5,296 bases of DNA from Gammaproteobacteria bacterium (lineage in GTDB: Bacteria; Pseudomonadota; Gammaproteobacteria; J113). This document shows positions 1 to 5,296 of the stretch, piece after piece (the stretch's first letter is position 1; every line of letters begins with the position of its first letter). Location of the stretch: NCBI GenBank assembly GCA_003694425.1, contig RFJX01000163.1, positions 1 through 5,296 of the forward strand, in the 5' to 3' direction. Both the position numbers and the translations under genes were made by a program. The notes beneath the pieces are model-generated. The model ran no database searches. It was not told the DNA's origin and saw only the letters and a program-made list of their open reading frames with translations.

Positions 1-56
1 CCGCAGAGGCGCGGAGGACGCAGAGATTTTTCAGGTGAAGCTGCGCCGCCCTCGGA

Positions 57-73
57 GCAGGGAACAACCCTGC
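57..73. repeat. Short hairpin inside the inverted-repeat segment
   Basis: GCAGGG (57-62) and CCCTGC (68-73) form a 6-bp stem with a 5-base AACAA loop. There is no adjacent T-run on either strand, so it is not a standard intrinsic terminator. It could be the tip of a larger folded structure made by the 25-bp arms. Confidence 0.5.
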
Positions 74-98
74 CCGACAGCCGAATGCCGACTGCCGA
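71..98. repeat. Four degenerate 7-bp tandem units (nngCCGA)
   Basis: Four consecutive heptamers, tgcccga, cagccga, atgccga and ctgccga, run without gaps. All end in CCGA or CGA, and the last three share the pattern NNGCCGA. On the minus strand this reads as repeated TCGGCNN. The array sits between the hairpin and the right arm of the inverted repeat and contributes to the low-complexity nature of the segment. Function is unknown. Confidence 0.55.
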
Positions 99-107
99 GA
101 GCCCTTC

Positions 108-1121
108 TCACTCTGCGTCCTCCGCGCCTCTGCGGTTGATCGCATCCAGGGCCTCGGCGAAGCGGCGCATCACCTCGGCCACCGGCAGGACCTCGTGGAT
201 CCCCGCGACGCTCTTGCCGGCCTGCCAGTAGTCCTTCTCGCCGCGCTCGTCGAGCGAGGCGTGCTTGAGCTGGTAGAGCGAGCGCAGGGCGTAGAGGGTG
301 CGCATCAGGTGCTTGCCGCGGGGATGGCGCAGCAGGAAGCGGGCGACGGGGCCCGCCTTCAGGCCCATGCGTTCCACCCAGGGGGTGCGGATCACCGCCA
401 CCGGCACGCCGGTGATGCGCTCGCTGTGGACGATGTCCTCCGCCTTCGCCGTCAGGATCGCCCGCTTGTAGGCCTCGCTGGCGCGGCACTCGGTGGTGGC
501 GATGAAGCGGGTGCCCATCTGGACCCCGTCGTAACCCGTCTCCAGGGCCTGGACCAGCTCCTCCGGCGTGCCGATGCCGCCGGCACAGATCAGCGGCACG
601 CCGAGGTCCTTAAGCTCCGCGTAGAGGGTGACCGCGTCCCTGTCGCCGGCATGGCCGCCGGCCCGGCAGTTGACCGCGATCAGGCCGTCCGCGCCCTCGG
701 CCAGTCCCTTCTCCGCCCAGCGCCGCTCGGTGACGTCGTGATAGACCACGCCGCCGGCGGCGTGCACCTTCTCCACCACCCAGCCGGGCTTGCCCAGGGA
801 GGTGACGAAGAAGCGCACCCCCTCCTCCAGGGCGATATCGACCCACTGCTCCATCCGCTCCCGGTACTTGCGCGAGGACTGCTCGATGAGGGCGTTCATG
901 CCGACGGGCCTGCCGCCGGCCAGCCGCTTGATGAGCCTCAGCCCCTCGCGGAAGTCGTGGCCGTGGACATAGGTCAGGGAGATGGGCTGGACCACGCCGA
1001 TCCCCCCGGCGGCGGAGACCGCCGCCACCAGCTCGGGATTGCTGCAGGGATACATGGCCCCGCAGATGATGGGCAGGTCGATCCCGACCTGGCGGGTGAA
1101 GGGTGTCTCGAAGCGGCTCAT
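108..1121 (-). CDS. NAD(P)H-dependent flavin oxidoreductase, nitronate monooxygenase (2-nitropropane dioxygenase)/FabK-like family
   Basis: This is a 337-residue FMN-binding TIM-barrel enzyme, probably cytoplasmic. Family signatures are clear: an N-terminal [20 protein letters not shown] segment (18-37), AGGHAG (154-159) with His157 in the position of the family's conserved histidine, and the phosphate-binding strand loops [11 protein letters not shown] (179-189) and [11 protein letters not shown] (199-209). Members oxidise alkyl nitronates, while the related FabK enzymes reduce enoyl-ACP; sequence alone does not separate the two here. The ATG at 1121 overlaps the upstream hotdog gene's stop as ATGA, which indicates translational coupling; the GGAGG just upstream is too close (1 base) to be a normal ribosome site. 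It is the last gene of the desaturase cluster, suggesting a lipid-related substrate (inference). The final residues RRGAEDAE are encoded by the right arm of the 25-bp inverted repeat, so the native C-terminus may have been altered by repeat insertion. Confidence 0.9.
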   Translation of the reverse strand: MSRFETPFTRQVGIDLPIICGAMYPCSNPELVAAVSAAGGIGVVQPISLTYVHGHDFREGLRLIKRLAGGRPVGMNALIEQSSRKYRERMEQWVDIALEEGVRFFVTSLGKPGWVVEKVHAAGGVVYHDVTERRWAEKGLAEGADGLIAVNCRAGGHAGDRDAVTLYAELKDLGVPLICAGGIGTPEELVQALETGYDGVQMGTRFIATTECRASEAYKRAILTAKAEDIVHSERITGVPVAVIRTPWVERMGLKAGPVARFLLRHPRGKHLMRTLYALRSLYQLKHASLDERGEKDYWQAGKSVAGIHEVLPVAEVMRRFAEALDAINRRGAEDAE

Positions 1122-1615
1122 GCCTCCGGCACCGGGCCCAGGCGCCAGCGCACGCGCAGCCGGGCCACCTCGTCACCGGCGCTGTCCCGGATCACCGCCT
1201 CCACGACATGGTCGATATCCTCGCGCACCTCCGGGATCGCGCAGCGGCACTCCGCCAGCAGGGTGCCGCGGGCCTTCTTCAGATAGTCGATCTCCAGGTG
1301 GGTGACGATCCCGCGCACCGTCGGCGGCAGCGCGACCAGCATCGCCAGGCCGCTGGCCAGCTCACCCAGGTTGGCCAGGGCGATTGCGTGGACCGACTGC
1401 AGGTGGTTGCTCACCCGGCGGCGCTGCCGCAGCCGGATGCGGGCGAGGCCCGGCTCGAGCTGCTCGATGACGGCGCCGATGGTGCCGGAATAGGGCACCT
1501 GCCAGCCGATCAGGCGGCTGCAGAGCCAGCGCCCGCCGGGCCAGGGGGAGAGCCGGCGCCACAGCCTCATCAGCGTGGCCCCGGGGGCGACATTTCCAGA
1601 CCTTCGCCGCGACAT
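1118..1615 (-). CDS. DUF4442 hotdog-fold protein, probable acyl thioesterase-like
   Basis: A 165-residue protein resembling the DUF4442 branch of the hotdog (PaaI-like thioesterase) superfamily. The diagnostic part is the helix region [18 protein letters not shown] (70-87), where hotdog enzymes carry the substrate-contacting residues, followed by the strand region [15 protein letters not shown] (111-125). Such proteins bind or hydrolyse acyl-CoA or acyl-ACP thioesters; the actual substrate is unknown. The ATG at 1615 is preceded by GGGAG with an 8-base spacing and lies 17 bp after the desaturase stop. A second ATG at 1570 (residue 16, [13 protein letters not shown]) would give a 150-residue protein starting where I recall relatives starting, so residues 1-15 are uncertain. 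Its stop codon overlaps the start of the flavin oxidoreductase by 4 bp. Its position between a desaturase and a FabK/NMO-like enzyme fits a role in acyl metabolism. Confidence 0.85.
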   Translation of the reverse strand: MSRRRSGNVAPGATLMRLWRRLSPWPGGRWLCSRLIGWQVPYSGTIGAVIEQLEPGLARIRLRQRRRVSNHLQSVHAIALANLGELASGLAMLVALPPTVRGIVTHLEIDYLKKARGTLLAECRCAIPEVREDIDHVVEAVIRDSAGDEVARLRVRWRLGPVPEA

Positions 1616-1632
1616 CCCTGTGGCTCCCGGTC

Positions 1633-2826
1633 TCAGGCGGCAAGCGGATGGGCCTGCAGGGTATAGCTGCGCAGCAGGGCGGAGAACTCGCGCAGGGCCT
1701 CGATCCCGCTCTGCTCCGCCTCATGGCACCACTCCCGCAGCCGCGCCAGGCGCTGCTCGGGCAGCTCGCCATGCACCTGCCACAGGGTCTTGAGCTGCTC
1801 CCTGAGTCGGTAGACGGTGGCCAGGGCGGCGGAGCTGGCGAGTGCCTCCTGCAGCCGCTCCCTGGCCGTCGAATCGAGCCTGATGTCCTCGCGGCTGAGC
1901 CAGCGGCGGCAACGGCGCAGCAGACTCCGCTGCTGCGGGGCTGCCTGCCGGCTCTCCCTTCGGATCACCGGCAGGACCACGGTACGGGCATAGAGCTTCA
2001 GGATGTGGAAACGGTTGCGGACCACTGCCTGCAGGGTATCGGCATCGATCCGGAAACGCTCCGGTTCCAGGCGTACCCTGGGAGCGACCCGGCGGACCCG
2101 CGCCAGACGGAACCGGGCGAGCAGGCGCAGCCAGAACCAGCCCAGGTCGAACTCCCACCACCGGTTCGACATCTTCGCCGAGTAGGGGTAGGCGTGATGA
2201 TTGTTGTGCAGTTCCTCGCCGCCCACCAGGATCCCCCAGGGCAGCAGATTGGTGGCCGCGTCCTTGGTCTCGAAGTTGCGGTAACCCCAGTAATGGCCGA
2301 GTCCGTTGATCACGCCGGCCGCCCAGAAGGGGATCCAGGCCATCTGCACCGCCCAGATGGTGAGCCCGACCACGCCGAAGCAGGCGAGATCGATCAGAAG
2401 CATCAGCGCCACTCCCCAGTCCCCCCGGATCCGGTGGCCATAGAGGTTGCGCTCGAGCCAGTCGTCGGGAGTGCCCTTGCCGTAGCGGCGCAGGGTCTGT
2501 TCGTCGGCGGCGGCGCGGCGATAGAGCTCGGCCCCCTGCCACAGGACCTTCTTCAGTCCCAGCACCTGCGGGCTGTGTGGATCGTCGGGGGTCTCGCACT
2601 TGACGTGGTGCTTGCGGTGGATCGCCACCCACTCCTTGGTCCGCATGCCCGTCGTGAGCCAGAGCCAGAAGCGGAACAGATGGCTGACCGCCGGATGCAG
2701 GCTGAGCGAGCGGTGCGACTGGCAGCGGTGCAGGTAGAGGGTGACACCGAGGATGGTGAGATGGGTGAACGCCAGGGCGATGGCGACATAGCCCCAGACA
2801 GAGAGGGGGAAGAGACCGTAGTACAT
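1633..2826 (-). CDS. Membrane fatty-acid desaturase (delta-9 type, DesA-like) with helical C-terminal extension
   Basis: A 397-residue integral-membrane di-iron desaturase. Three histidine clusters are intact: HRCQSH (33-38), HRKHH (70-74) and HNNHH (207-211), with a further His178 in [12 protein letters not shown]. Hydrophobic segments near 8-30, 47-60 and 138-178 fit the usual four-helix arrangement with the iron site on the cytoplasmic side. The family inserts a cis double bond into acyl chains of phospholipids or acyl-CoA to keep membranes fluid, using oxygen and an electron donor. The protein most resembles, from memory, the Pseudomonas DesA/DesB group. Residues about 260-390 form an arginine-rich, mostly helical tail, discussed in the findings. 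I chose ATG 2826 because AAGG lies 7 bases upstream and [13 protein letters not shown] matches the family start. The frame is open to an ATG at 2910, but the extra 28 residues are Pro/His-rich and non-membrane. First gene of the three-gene cluster. Confidence 0.93.
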   Translation of the reverse strand: MYYGLFPLSVWGYVAIALAFTHLTILGVTLYLHRCQSHRSLSLHPAVSHLFRFWLWLTTGMRTKEWVAIHRKHHVKCETPDDPHSPQVLGLKKVLWQGAELYRRAAADEQTLRRYGKGTPDDWLERNLYGHRIRGDWGVALMLLIDLACFGVVGLTIWAVQMAWIPFWAAGVINGLGHYWGYRNFETKDAATNLLPWGILVGGEELHNNHHAYPYSAKMSNRWWEFDLGWFWLRLLARFRLARVRRVAPRVRLEPERFRIDADTLQAVVRNRFHILKLYARTVVLPVIRRESRQAAPQQRSLLRRCRRWLSREDIRLDSTARERLQEALASSAALATVYRLREQLKTLWQVHGELPEQRLARLREWCHEAEQSGIEALREFSALLRSYTLQAHPLAA

Positions 2827-2833
2827 CAGGGAA

Positions 2834-2837
2834 CCTT
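2834..2837 (-). promoter_or_regulatory. Ribosome binding site of the desaturase
   Basis: AAGG on the minus strand, 7 bases before the ATG at 2826. It favours this start over the in-frame ATG at 2910. Confidence 0.55.
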
Positions 2838-2924
2838 GAATTTGTCGGGTTGGAACAGGCCCTTGCGGACCGGAATGGGGGTGTGGAGGGTCGGTATGGC
2901 GGCCCGCCACGGCTGAGCGGATGG

Positions 2925-2937
2925 GTACAAGAAGTAC
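2925..2937. promoter_or_regulatory. GTAC-AAGAA-GTAC inverted repeat, possible operator upstream of the desaturase
   Basis: Two GTAC half-sites flank a 5-base AAGAA centre, about 100 bp upstream of the desaturase start and just past the NRDE stop. Desaturase and unsaturated-fatty-acid genes are often controlled by TetR-family repressors (FabR, DesT) that bind palindromes, so an operator is conceivable. The half-sites are short and self-palindromic, so chance occurrence is quite possible. Confidence 0.2.
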
Positions 2938-2949
2938 TGCCGTTGCAAG

Positions 2950-3717
2950 TTATTGCCCGCCATCATAGGCCATTTCTCCCGGCGGGTCGAGGGGAACCGG
3001 TTCGAAGGGGGCCAGATCGGGCGGGCCCGCGGCATAGAGAAATCGGGGCCGGCCCTCCCGCGGCAGGGCCAGCAGGTGGCTGGAGGTGGTGCCGAAATCC
3101 CCCAGGTCGAGATTCATCGCCGCCAGCGGATCTCCCCCCGCCTCGCGCGAGGCCAGGACCGCCCTCCACGCGGGCCAGCAGGGCGGGTCGCGGGCGAGTT
3201 CCGGCATCCGCCGCAGGCGATCCAGCCAGCGTCGGACCCTGGGATGTGCCGGGTCGTCCAGCTCGGTGGAGGCCAGCAGGTGCAGGCCGGCCGGCACCGG
3301 CCTGGCGACGATGCCGGCCCCGTCAGCGGCGTGGCGCAGCCACCAGGCGCCGCTGCGGTCGGCGACCACCAGGTTGAAGGGGCGGTAGTCCTCCGGCTCC
3401 AGCCGCTCAAGGGCCTGTACCGCCTCCCCGGCCTCGCCGAAGGAGAGGGCCTCGATCACCAGGCGCCCACGGCTGAGCCGCCCCGGCGCCGGTCCCAGGG
3501 TCCCCTTCCGGTTGAGGACCACGGCCACCACGCCGTCGTCGTTGAGCCCGAGCCAGCTCCCGCCCGCCAGCAGATCACGGCCGGCCACGATGCCCGGATG
3601 CTCCCGCCAGTGTCTCCCCGGCGGCAGCGCCGGACGGGAACGCAGCTCGTCGCGGTTGCCGCCCAGGACCAGGGGCCAGTCCGACTCCGGCTTCAGCCGC
3701 AGGATCAGGGTACACAT
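2950..3717 (-). CDS. NRDE/TANGO2-family protein
   Basis: A 255-residue protein of the NRDE (TANGO2, Ser/Thr-rich T10-like) family. It starts MCTLIL and carries the name-giving motif GGNRDEL (19-25), then AGRDLLAGGSWLGLND (45-60), the conserved LNRKG (68-72), PFNLVVAD (113-120) and a C-terminal TTSSHLLALP (210-219). The fold is predicted to belong to the N-terminal-nucleophile hydrolase superfamily, with Cys2 as the possible nucleophile after Met removal; the bacterial role is not established. Eukaryotic TANGO2 has been linked to lipid, CoA and haem handling. The MC start at 3717 is fixed by family convention. No Shine-Dalgarno sequence precedes it, and a weak promoter would start transcription at about the ATG itself. 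It is on the same strand as the desaturase cluster, 123 bp upstream, and divergent from the small gene at 3782. All core motifs are present and the length is normal. Confidence 0.9.
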   Translation of the reverse strand: MCTLILRLKPESDWPLVLGGNRDELRSRPALPPGRHWREHPGIVAGRDLLAGGSWLGLNDDGVVAVVLNRKGTLGPAPGRLSRGRLVIEALSFGEAGEAVQALERLEPEDYRPFNLVVADRSGAWWLRHAADGAGIVARPVPAGLHLLASTELDDPAHPRVRRWLDRLRRMPELARDPPCWPAWRAVLASREAGGDPLAAMNLDLGDFGTTSSHLLALPREGRPRFLYAAGPPDLAPFEPVPLDPPGEMAYDGGQ

Positions 3718-3723
3718 GGGAGC

Positions 3724-3753
3724 ATGATGCTGCGCTCTGTTAAGCTATGTCCA
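3724..3753 (-). promoter_or_regulatory. Candidate sigma-70 promoter of the NRDE gene, giving a leaderless transcript
   Basis: On the minus strand TGGACA (3753-3748, 5 of 6 to TTGACA) is followed after 18 bases by CATCAT (3729-3724, 4 of 6 to TATAAT). The expected transcription start, about 7 bases downstream, falls on the ATG at 3717. This agrees with the lack of a ribosome site there. The -10 box overlaps the small palindrome GCATGATGC (3722-3730). Consensus match is modest. Confidence 0.3.
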
Positions 3754-3767
3754 CACCATGACGCCCC

Positions 3768-3773
3768 AGGAGA
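3768..3773 (+). promoter_or_regulatory. Ribosome binding site deciding the start at 3782
   Basis: AGGAGA with an 8-base spacing to the ATG at 3782. It lies downstream of the in-frame ATG at 3758, so the shorter product is preferred. Confidence 0.8.
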
Positions 3774-3781
3774 GCACGAGC

Positions 3782-4204
3782 ATGGCAGAGAATGCCCCCA
3801 ACGAAATGCAGATGGACCCGGACAATCTCTACCGGGAGGAGACCTACACCGATCAGCGGGTGGGCGCCATCCGCATGCTGGTCCCGGTCACCGCCGATGG
3901 TGCCGAGGACCCGGAGCGCCCGCGGCGCTTCCTGGGCCAGGCCAGTATCCTGACCCCGGTCGGCACCCTCCCGCTCAATTTCGAGATCGAGGCCGGGAGC
4001 CTGCGTGAGGCGGTGGCCGGATATGCCGCTGCGGCGGAACGGGCGGTGGAGGAGACGATGCGGGAACTGCAGCGCCTGCAGCAGGAGCAGGCCAGCTCGA
4101 TCGTGGTTCCGGGGCAGGGTGGTGGCGGCCTCCCCGGCGGTGGCATGCCCGGTGGGGGCATCCCCGGTGGCGGCATCCCGGGTGGCGGACTCCAGATCCC
4201 CTGA
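3782..4204 (+). CDS. Small conserved-type protein of unknown function with GGGxP repeat tail
   Basis: A 140-residue acidic protein that I cannot assign to a named family. The first half (about 20-75) looks like a folded beta-rich module, with segments RVGAIRMLVPVTADG and GQASILTPVGTLPLNFEIE. Residues about 75-105 (SLREAVAGYAAAAERAVEE onward to LQRLQQEQ) are a likely amphipathic or coiled-coil helix. After SSIVVPGQG the tail (114-138) is five GGGxP-type pentapeptides, presumably disordered. There is no signal peptide or membrane segment, so it is probably cytoplasmic. I recall similar short proteins with Gly/Pro/Met-rich tails in other gammaproteobacteria, which makes a real conserved gene likely. 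A strong AGGAGA site fixes the ATG at 3782; a longer ORF from 3758 would add only MTPQESTS. The gene diverges from the NRDE gene (64-bp gap) and converges with the sulfotransferase gene. Confidence 0.8.
   Translation: MAENAPNEMQMDPDNLYREETYTDQRVGAIRMLVPVTADGAEDPERPRRFLGQASILTPVGTLPLNFEIEAGSLREAVAGYAAAAERAVEETMRELQRLQQEQASSIVVPGQGGGGLPGGGMPGGGIPGGGIPGGGLQIP
4121..4195 (+). repeat. Five in-frame 15-bp tandem repeats encoding GGGxP
   Basis: Units begin at 4121, 4136, 4151, 4166 and 4181 and encode GGGLP, GGGMP, GGGIP, GGGIP and GGGLQ. The 15-bp period keeps the frame, so unit gain or loss would change tail length without a frameshift. Individual units contain complementary G and C runs (for example GGGG and CCCC in 4154-4165), so hairpins are possible in RNA. 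The repeats also create long Pro-rich antisense frames that I regard as artefacts. Confidence 0.85.
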
Positions 4205-4231
4205 ACGGCACCGGCCCGCCCGGGCAGCCCC
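4205..4231. other. Short convergent spacer with weak stem
   Basis: Only 27 bp separate the stop of the small plus-strand gene from the stop of the minus-strand sulfotransferase. The stretch contains GCCC (4214-4217) and GGGC (4222-4225), a 4-bp stem with a 4-base loop and no T-run on either side. It is too weak to call a bidirectional terminator, so readthrough into the opposing gene is possible. Confidence 0.4.
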
Positions 4232-5296
4232 TCACAGCACCGGTCCGAGCGCCTCAAGCAACGGGCCGAGGTGTCTCTCGTAGTTGCGCCAGCGTCCCAC
4301 CGATGAGGTATAGAGGGGCCTTCGCACCTGGCCGGTGCTGGCGGTATGGACCACCCGGTCACTTTCGTGGAAGCGCAGGCAGCGCTCGTCCCAGGGCAGC
4401 CCCAGCGCCTCCAGCAGGCTCCGTACCTGCGCCTCCGGCTCGCTGACCAGCGCCTCGTAGCGGACCGGGATCACCGGGATCGGAAGCACTTCGCGCCAGA
4501 ACTCCAGCAGCCGCCGGGTCGCGACCCAGGTCCGGCCCAGCTCCTCCAGATCGAAGGTGTAGGCCGCCCGGTAGAAGAGATGGGTCCAGGCCGAGAAACA
4601 GGCATCCCTGGGGTCGCGCAGGCAGTGGATGACCCGGGCACGGGGGAACAGGGCCGCCGCCAGATGCAGGAAACGGTGGTTGGAGAGCATCTTGTCGGTC
4701 ACCAGGGGCCGGCCGGCCGCGGCCTGCGCGACCCTGCGGCGGTAGTCGGCCGCCACGGCGGCGACCTGCTCCCGGTCGAGCCCCGCCACCTGCGCCGGAT
4801 CCAGCCAGAGACGGCGCGCCAGTCCCCCTCCGGCCTGTTCCAGGGCGGTGACTTCACCGGCGGCCCCGATCTGCGGATGACAGGCCAGGATCTGCTCGAT
4901 CAGGGTGCTGCCGGAGCGGGGCATGCCGACGATGAAGACGGGGTCCGGGGCCTCGCCGTCCGCTGCCCGCAGATGCTCCCACCGGCCCGGTTCGTATTCC
5001 GCCAGCATCCTCTCGACGTTCGCCTCGAAGGCCCCGGCGTCGTAATCCACCGCCTCCCGGTGGAGCCGGTTGCCCTGATCGAACAGCTCGAAGGCCCGGT
5101 CGTATTCCGCCGAGCGGTCACAGGCCGCCCCCAGCGCGAACAGCAGCCGTTCGCGCTCCTCCCGGGGCAGCCCCTCCCCCGCCAGCGCGGCCTCGATCTC
5201 CCGGCACAGGGGGTCGTCCGTGCGGGGCCGCCGGATCGTCGCCAGGGCGGCCAGGGCGCCGGGATAGCCGGGCCGCAGCTCCAGGGCCCGCTCCAG
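4232..5296 (-). CDS. TPR-repeat sulfotransferase, 5' end outside the window (partial)
   Basis: The frame is open from the stop at 4232 to the window edge, giving the C-terminal 354 residues of a longer protein. The edge portion, LERALELRPGYPGALAALA (1-19), is a TPR-type repeat. It continues through a helical linker (FALGAACDRSAEYDRAFELF, about 56-75) into a Sulfotransfer_3-type domain. PAPS-binding elements are present: VGMPRSGSTLIEQIL (123-137) for the 5'-phosphosulfate, and LRDPRDACFSAW (226-237) plus QVRRPLYTSSVGRWRNYE (323-340) for the 3'-phosphate. Glu148 in GAAGE sits 21 residues after the motif arginine, the same spacing as the catalytic Glu of tyrosylprotein sulfotransferases. The enzyme likely moves sulfate from PAPS to a protein, peptide or glycan acceptor, with the TPRs binding the partner. 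A GTG at 5050 is an internal codon, not the start. Convergent with the small unknown gene. Confidence 0.9.
   Translation of the reverse strand: MERALELRPGYPGALAALATIRRPRTDDPLCREIEAALAGEGLPREERERLLFALGAACDRSAEYDRAFELFDQGNRLHREAVDYDAGAFEANVERMLAEYEPGRWEHLRAADGEAPDPVFIVGMPRSGSTLIEQILACHPQIGAAGEVTALEQAGGGLARRLWLDPAQVAGLDREQVAAVAADYRRRVAQAAAGRPLVTDKMLSNHRFLHLAAALFPRARVIHCLRDPRDACFSAWTHLFYRAAYTFDLEELGRTWVATRRLLEFWREVLPIPVIPVRYEALVSEPEAQVRSLLEALGLPWDERCLRFHESDRVVHTASTGQVRRPLYTSSVGRWRNYERHLGPLLEALGPVL

Larger units (their letters stand above)
1..135. repeat. 135-bp segment bounded by a perfect 25-bp inverted repeat (MITE/REP-like)
   Basis: Bases 1-25 and 111-135 are exact reverse complements of each other, 25 of 25, separated by 85 bases. 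Each arm is built from degenerate 8-9-bp units (CGCAGAGG, CGCGGAGGA, CGCAGAG), a style familiar from dispersed repeats of high-GC proteobacteria. The interior holds a short hairpin (57-73) and a heptamer tandem repeat (71-98), and no open frame that looks real. The left arm starts at the window edge, so the repeat may extend further. The right arm lies inside the 3' end of the flavin oxidoreductase gene. In the minus-strand transcript the arms could pair as a long stem after the stop codon, but no T-run follows within the window, so I do not call an intrinsic terminator. No transposase is present; mobility is inference only. Confidence 0.75.
2827..2949 (-). other. Spacer between the NRDE gene and the desaturase
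   Basis: These 123 bases carry no convincing gene. They hold a 13-bp odd-centred palindrome TGGCGGCCCGCCA (2897-2909) and the GTAC-AAGAA-GTAC inverted repeat (2925-2937). I found no strong -35/-10 pair for the desaturase; a TTGCAA at 2942-2947 (minus strand reading) is a possible -35 but has no good -10 at the right distance. The length suggests the desaturase cluster has its own promoter rather than relying only on the NRDE gene. Confidence 0.5.

Noticed and set aside
1..135. Intrinsic terminator for the lipid cluster formed by the 25-bp arms
   Set aside because: The 85-base loop is long and no T-run follows the outer arm within the window; other roles for the repeat are equally likely.
1..135. 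CRISPR array
   Set aside because: Repeats are inverted rather than direct with regular spacers, and the internal units are contiguous 7-mers.
195..1286. Long plus-strand open frame opposite the flavin oxidoreductase and hotdog genes
   Set aside because: It is rich in His, Ala, Gly and Asp with no recognisable domain, and mirrors well-supported minus-strand genes. Very high GC commonly leaves such antisense frames open.
2827..2910. N-terminal extension of the desaturase to the ATG at 2910
   Set aside because: The added 28 residues are Pro/His/Gln-rich and precede the normal family start; a ribosome site fits ATG 2826.
1648..2916. Plus-strand open frame of about 420 codons opposite the desaturase
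   Set aside because: Composition is a shadow of the desaturase on the other strand, with no family motif, while the desaturase has three intact histidine boxes.
2953..4008. Plus-strand open frame crossing the NRDE gene and the divergent spacer
   Set aside because: It conflicts with the NRDE gene and the small gene, and is Gln/Arg/Gly/Pro-rich without motifs.
3853..4362. Minus-strand Pro-rich open frame with PPGMPPPGMPPPG repeats
   Set aside because: It is the antisense reading of the GGGxP-coding tandem repeat and overlaps two better-supported genes.
4232..5050. Complete sulfotransferase gene starting at GTG 5050
   Set aside because: Translation upstream of 5050 stays open to the window edge and gives a coherent TPR-like sequence, so 5050 is an internal codon and the gene is partial.

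Overview
The window is very GC-rich and every gene in it looks bacterial. The gene families, the desaturase type and a CGCAGAGG-type dispersed repeat at the left edge suggest a proteobacterium. A high-GC gammaproteobacterium such as one of the Chromatiales/Ectothiorhodospiraceae is my best guess; this is inference from family resemblance, not a database match. No tRNA, rRNA, CRISPR array, intact mobile element or origin was seen.

Layout from left to right: (1) positions 1-135 are a repeat-dense segment bounded by a perfect 25-bp inverted repeat, and its right arm encodes the last residues of the first gene. (2) A tight minus-strand cluster, read right to left, holds a membrane fatty-acid desaturase (2826 to 1633), a DUF4442/hotdog thioesterase-like protein (1615 to 1118) and an FMN-dependent nitronate monooxygenase/FabK-like oxidoreductase (1121 to 108). 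The gaps are 17 bp and a 4-bp ATGA overlap, so this is almost certainly one transcript. (3) A 123-bp spacer with two small palindromes precedes the desaturase. (4) An NRDE/TANGO2-family protein (3717 to 2950, minus) comes next, with a weak candidate promoter that would give a leaderless mRNA. (5) A 64-bp divergent spacer separates it from a small plus-strand conserved-type protein of unknown function (3782-4204), which ends in a 15-bp tandem repeat encoding GGGxP units. (6) After only 27 bp there is a convergent, 5'-truncated gene for a TPR-sulfotransferase (4232 to beyond 5296).

The desaturase, hotdog protein and flavin oxidoreductase plausibly act together on acyl chains of membrane lipids. 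The desaturase would introduce the double bond. The hotdog protein would bind or hydrolyse an acyl thioester. The NMO/FabK-like enzyme could reduce or oxidise an acyl or nitro-type substrate. The other three genes show no obvious link to that cluster.

I found no convincing novel defence or mobile system. The most unusual items are the inverted-repeat element that has become part of a coding end, the transposase-like helical tail of the desaturase, and the GGGxP repeat tail of the unknown protein.
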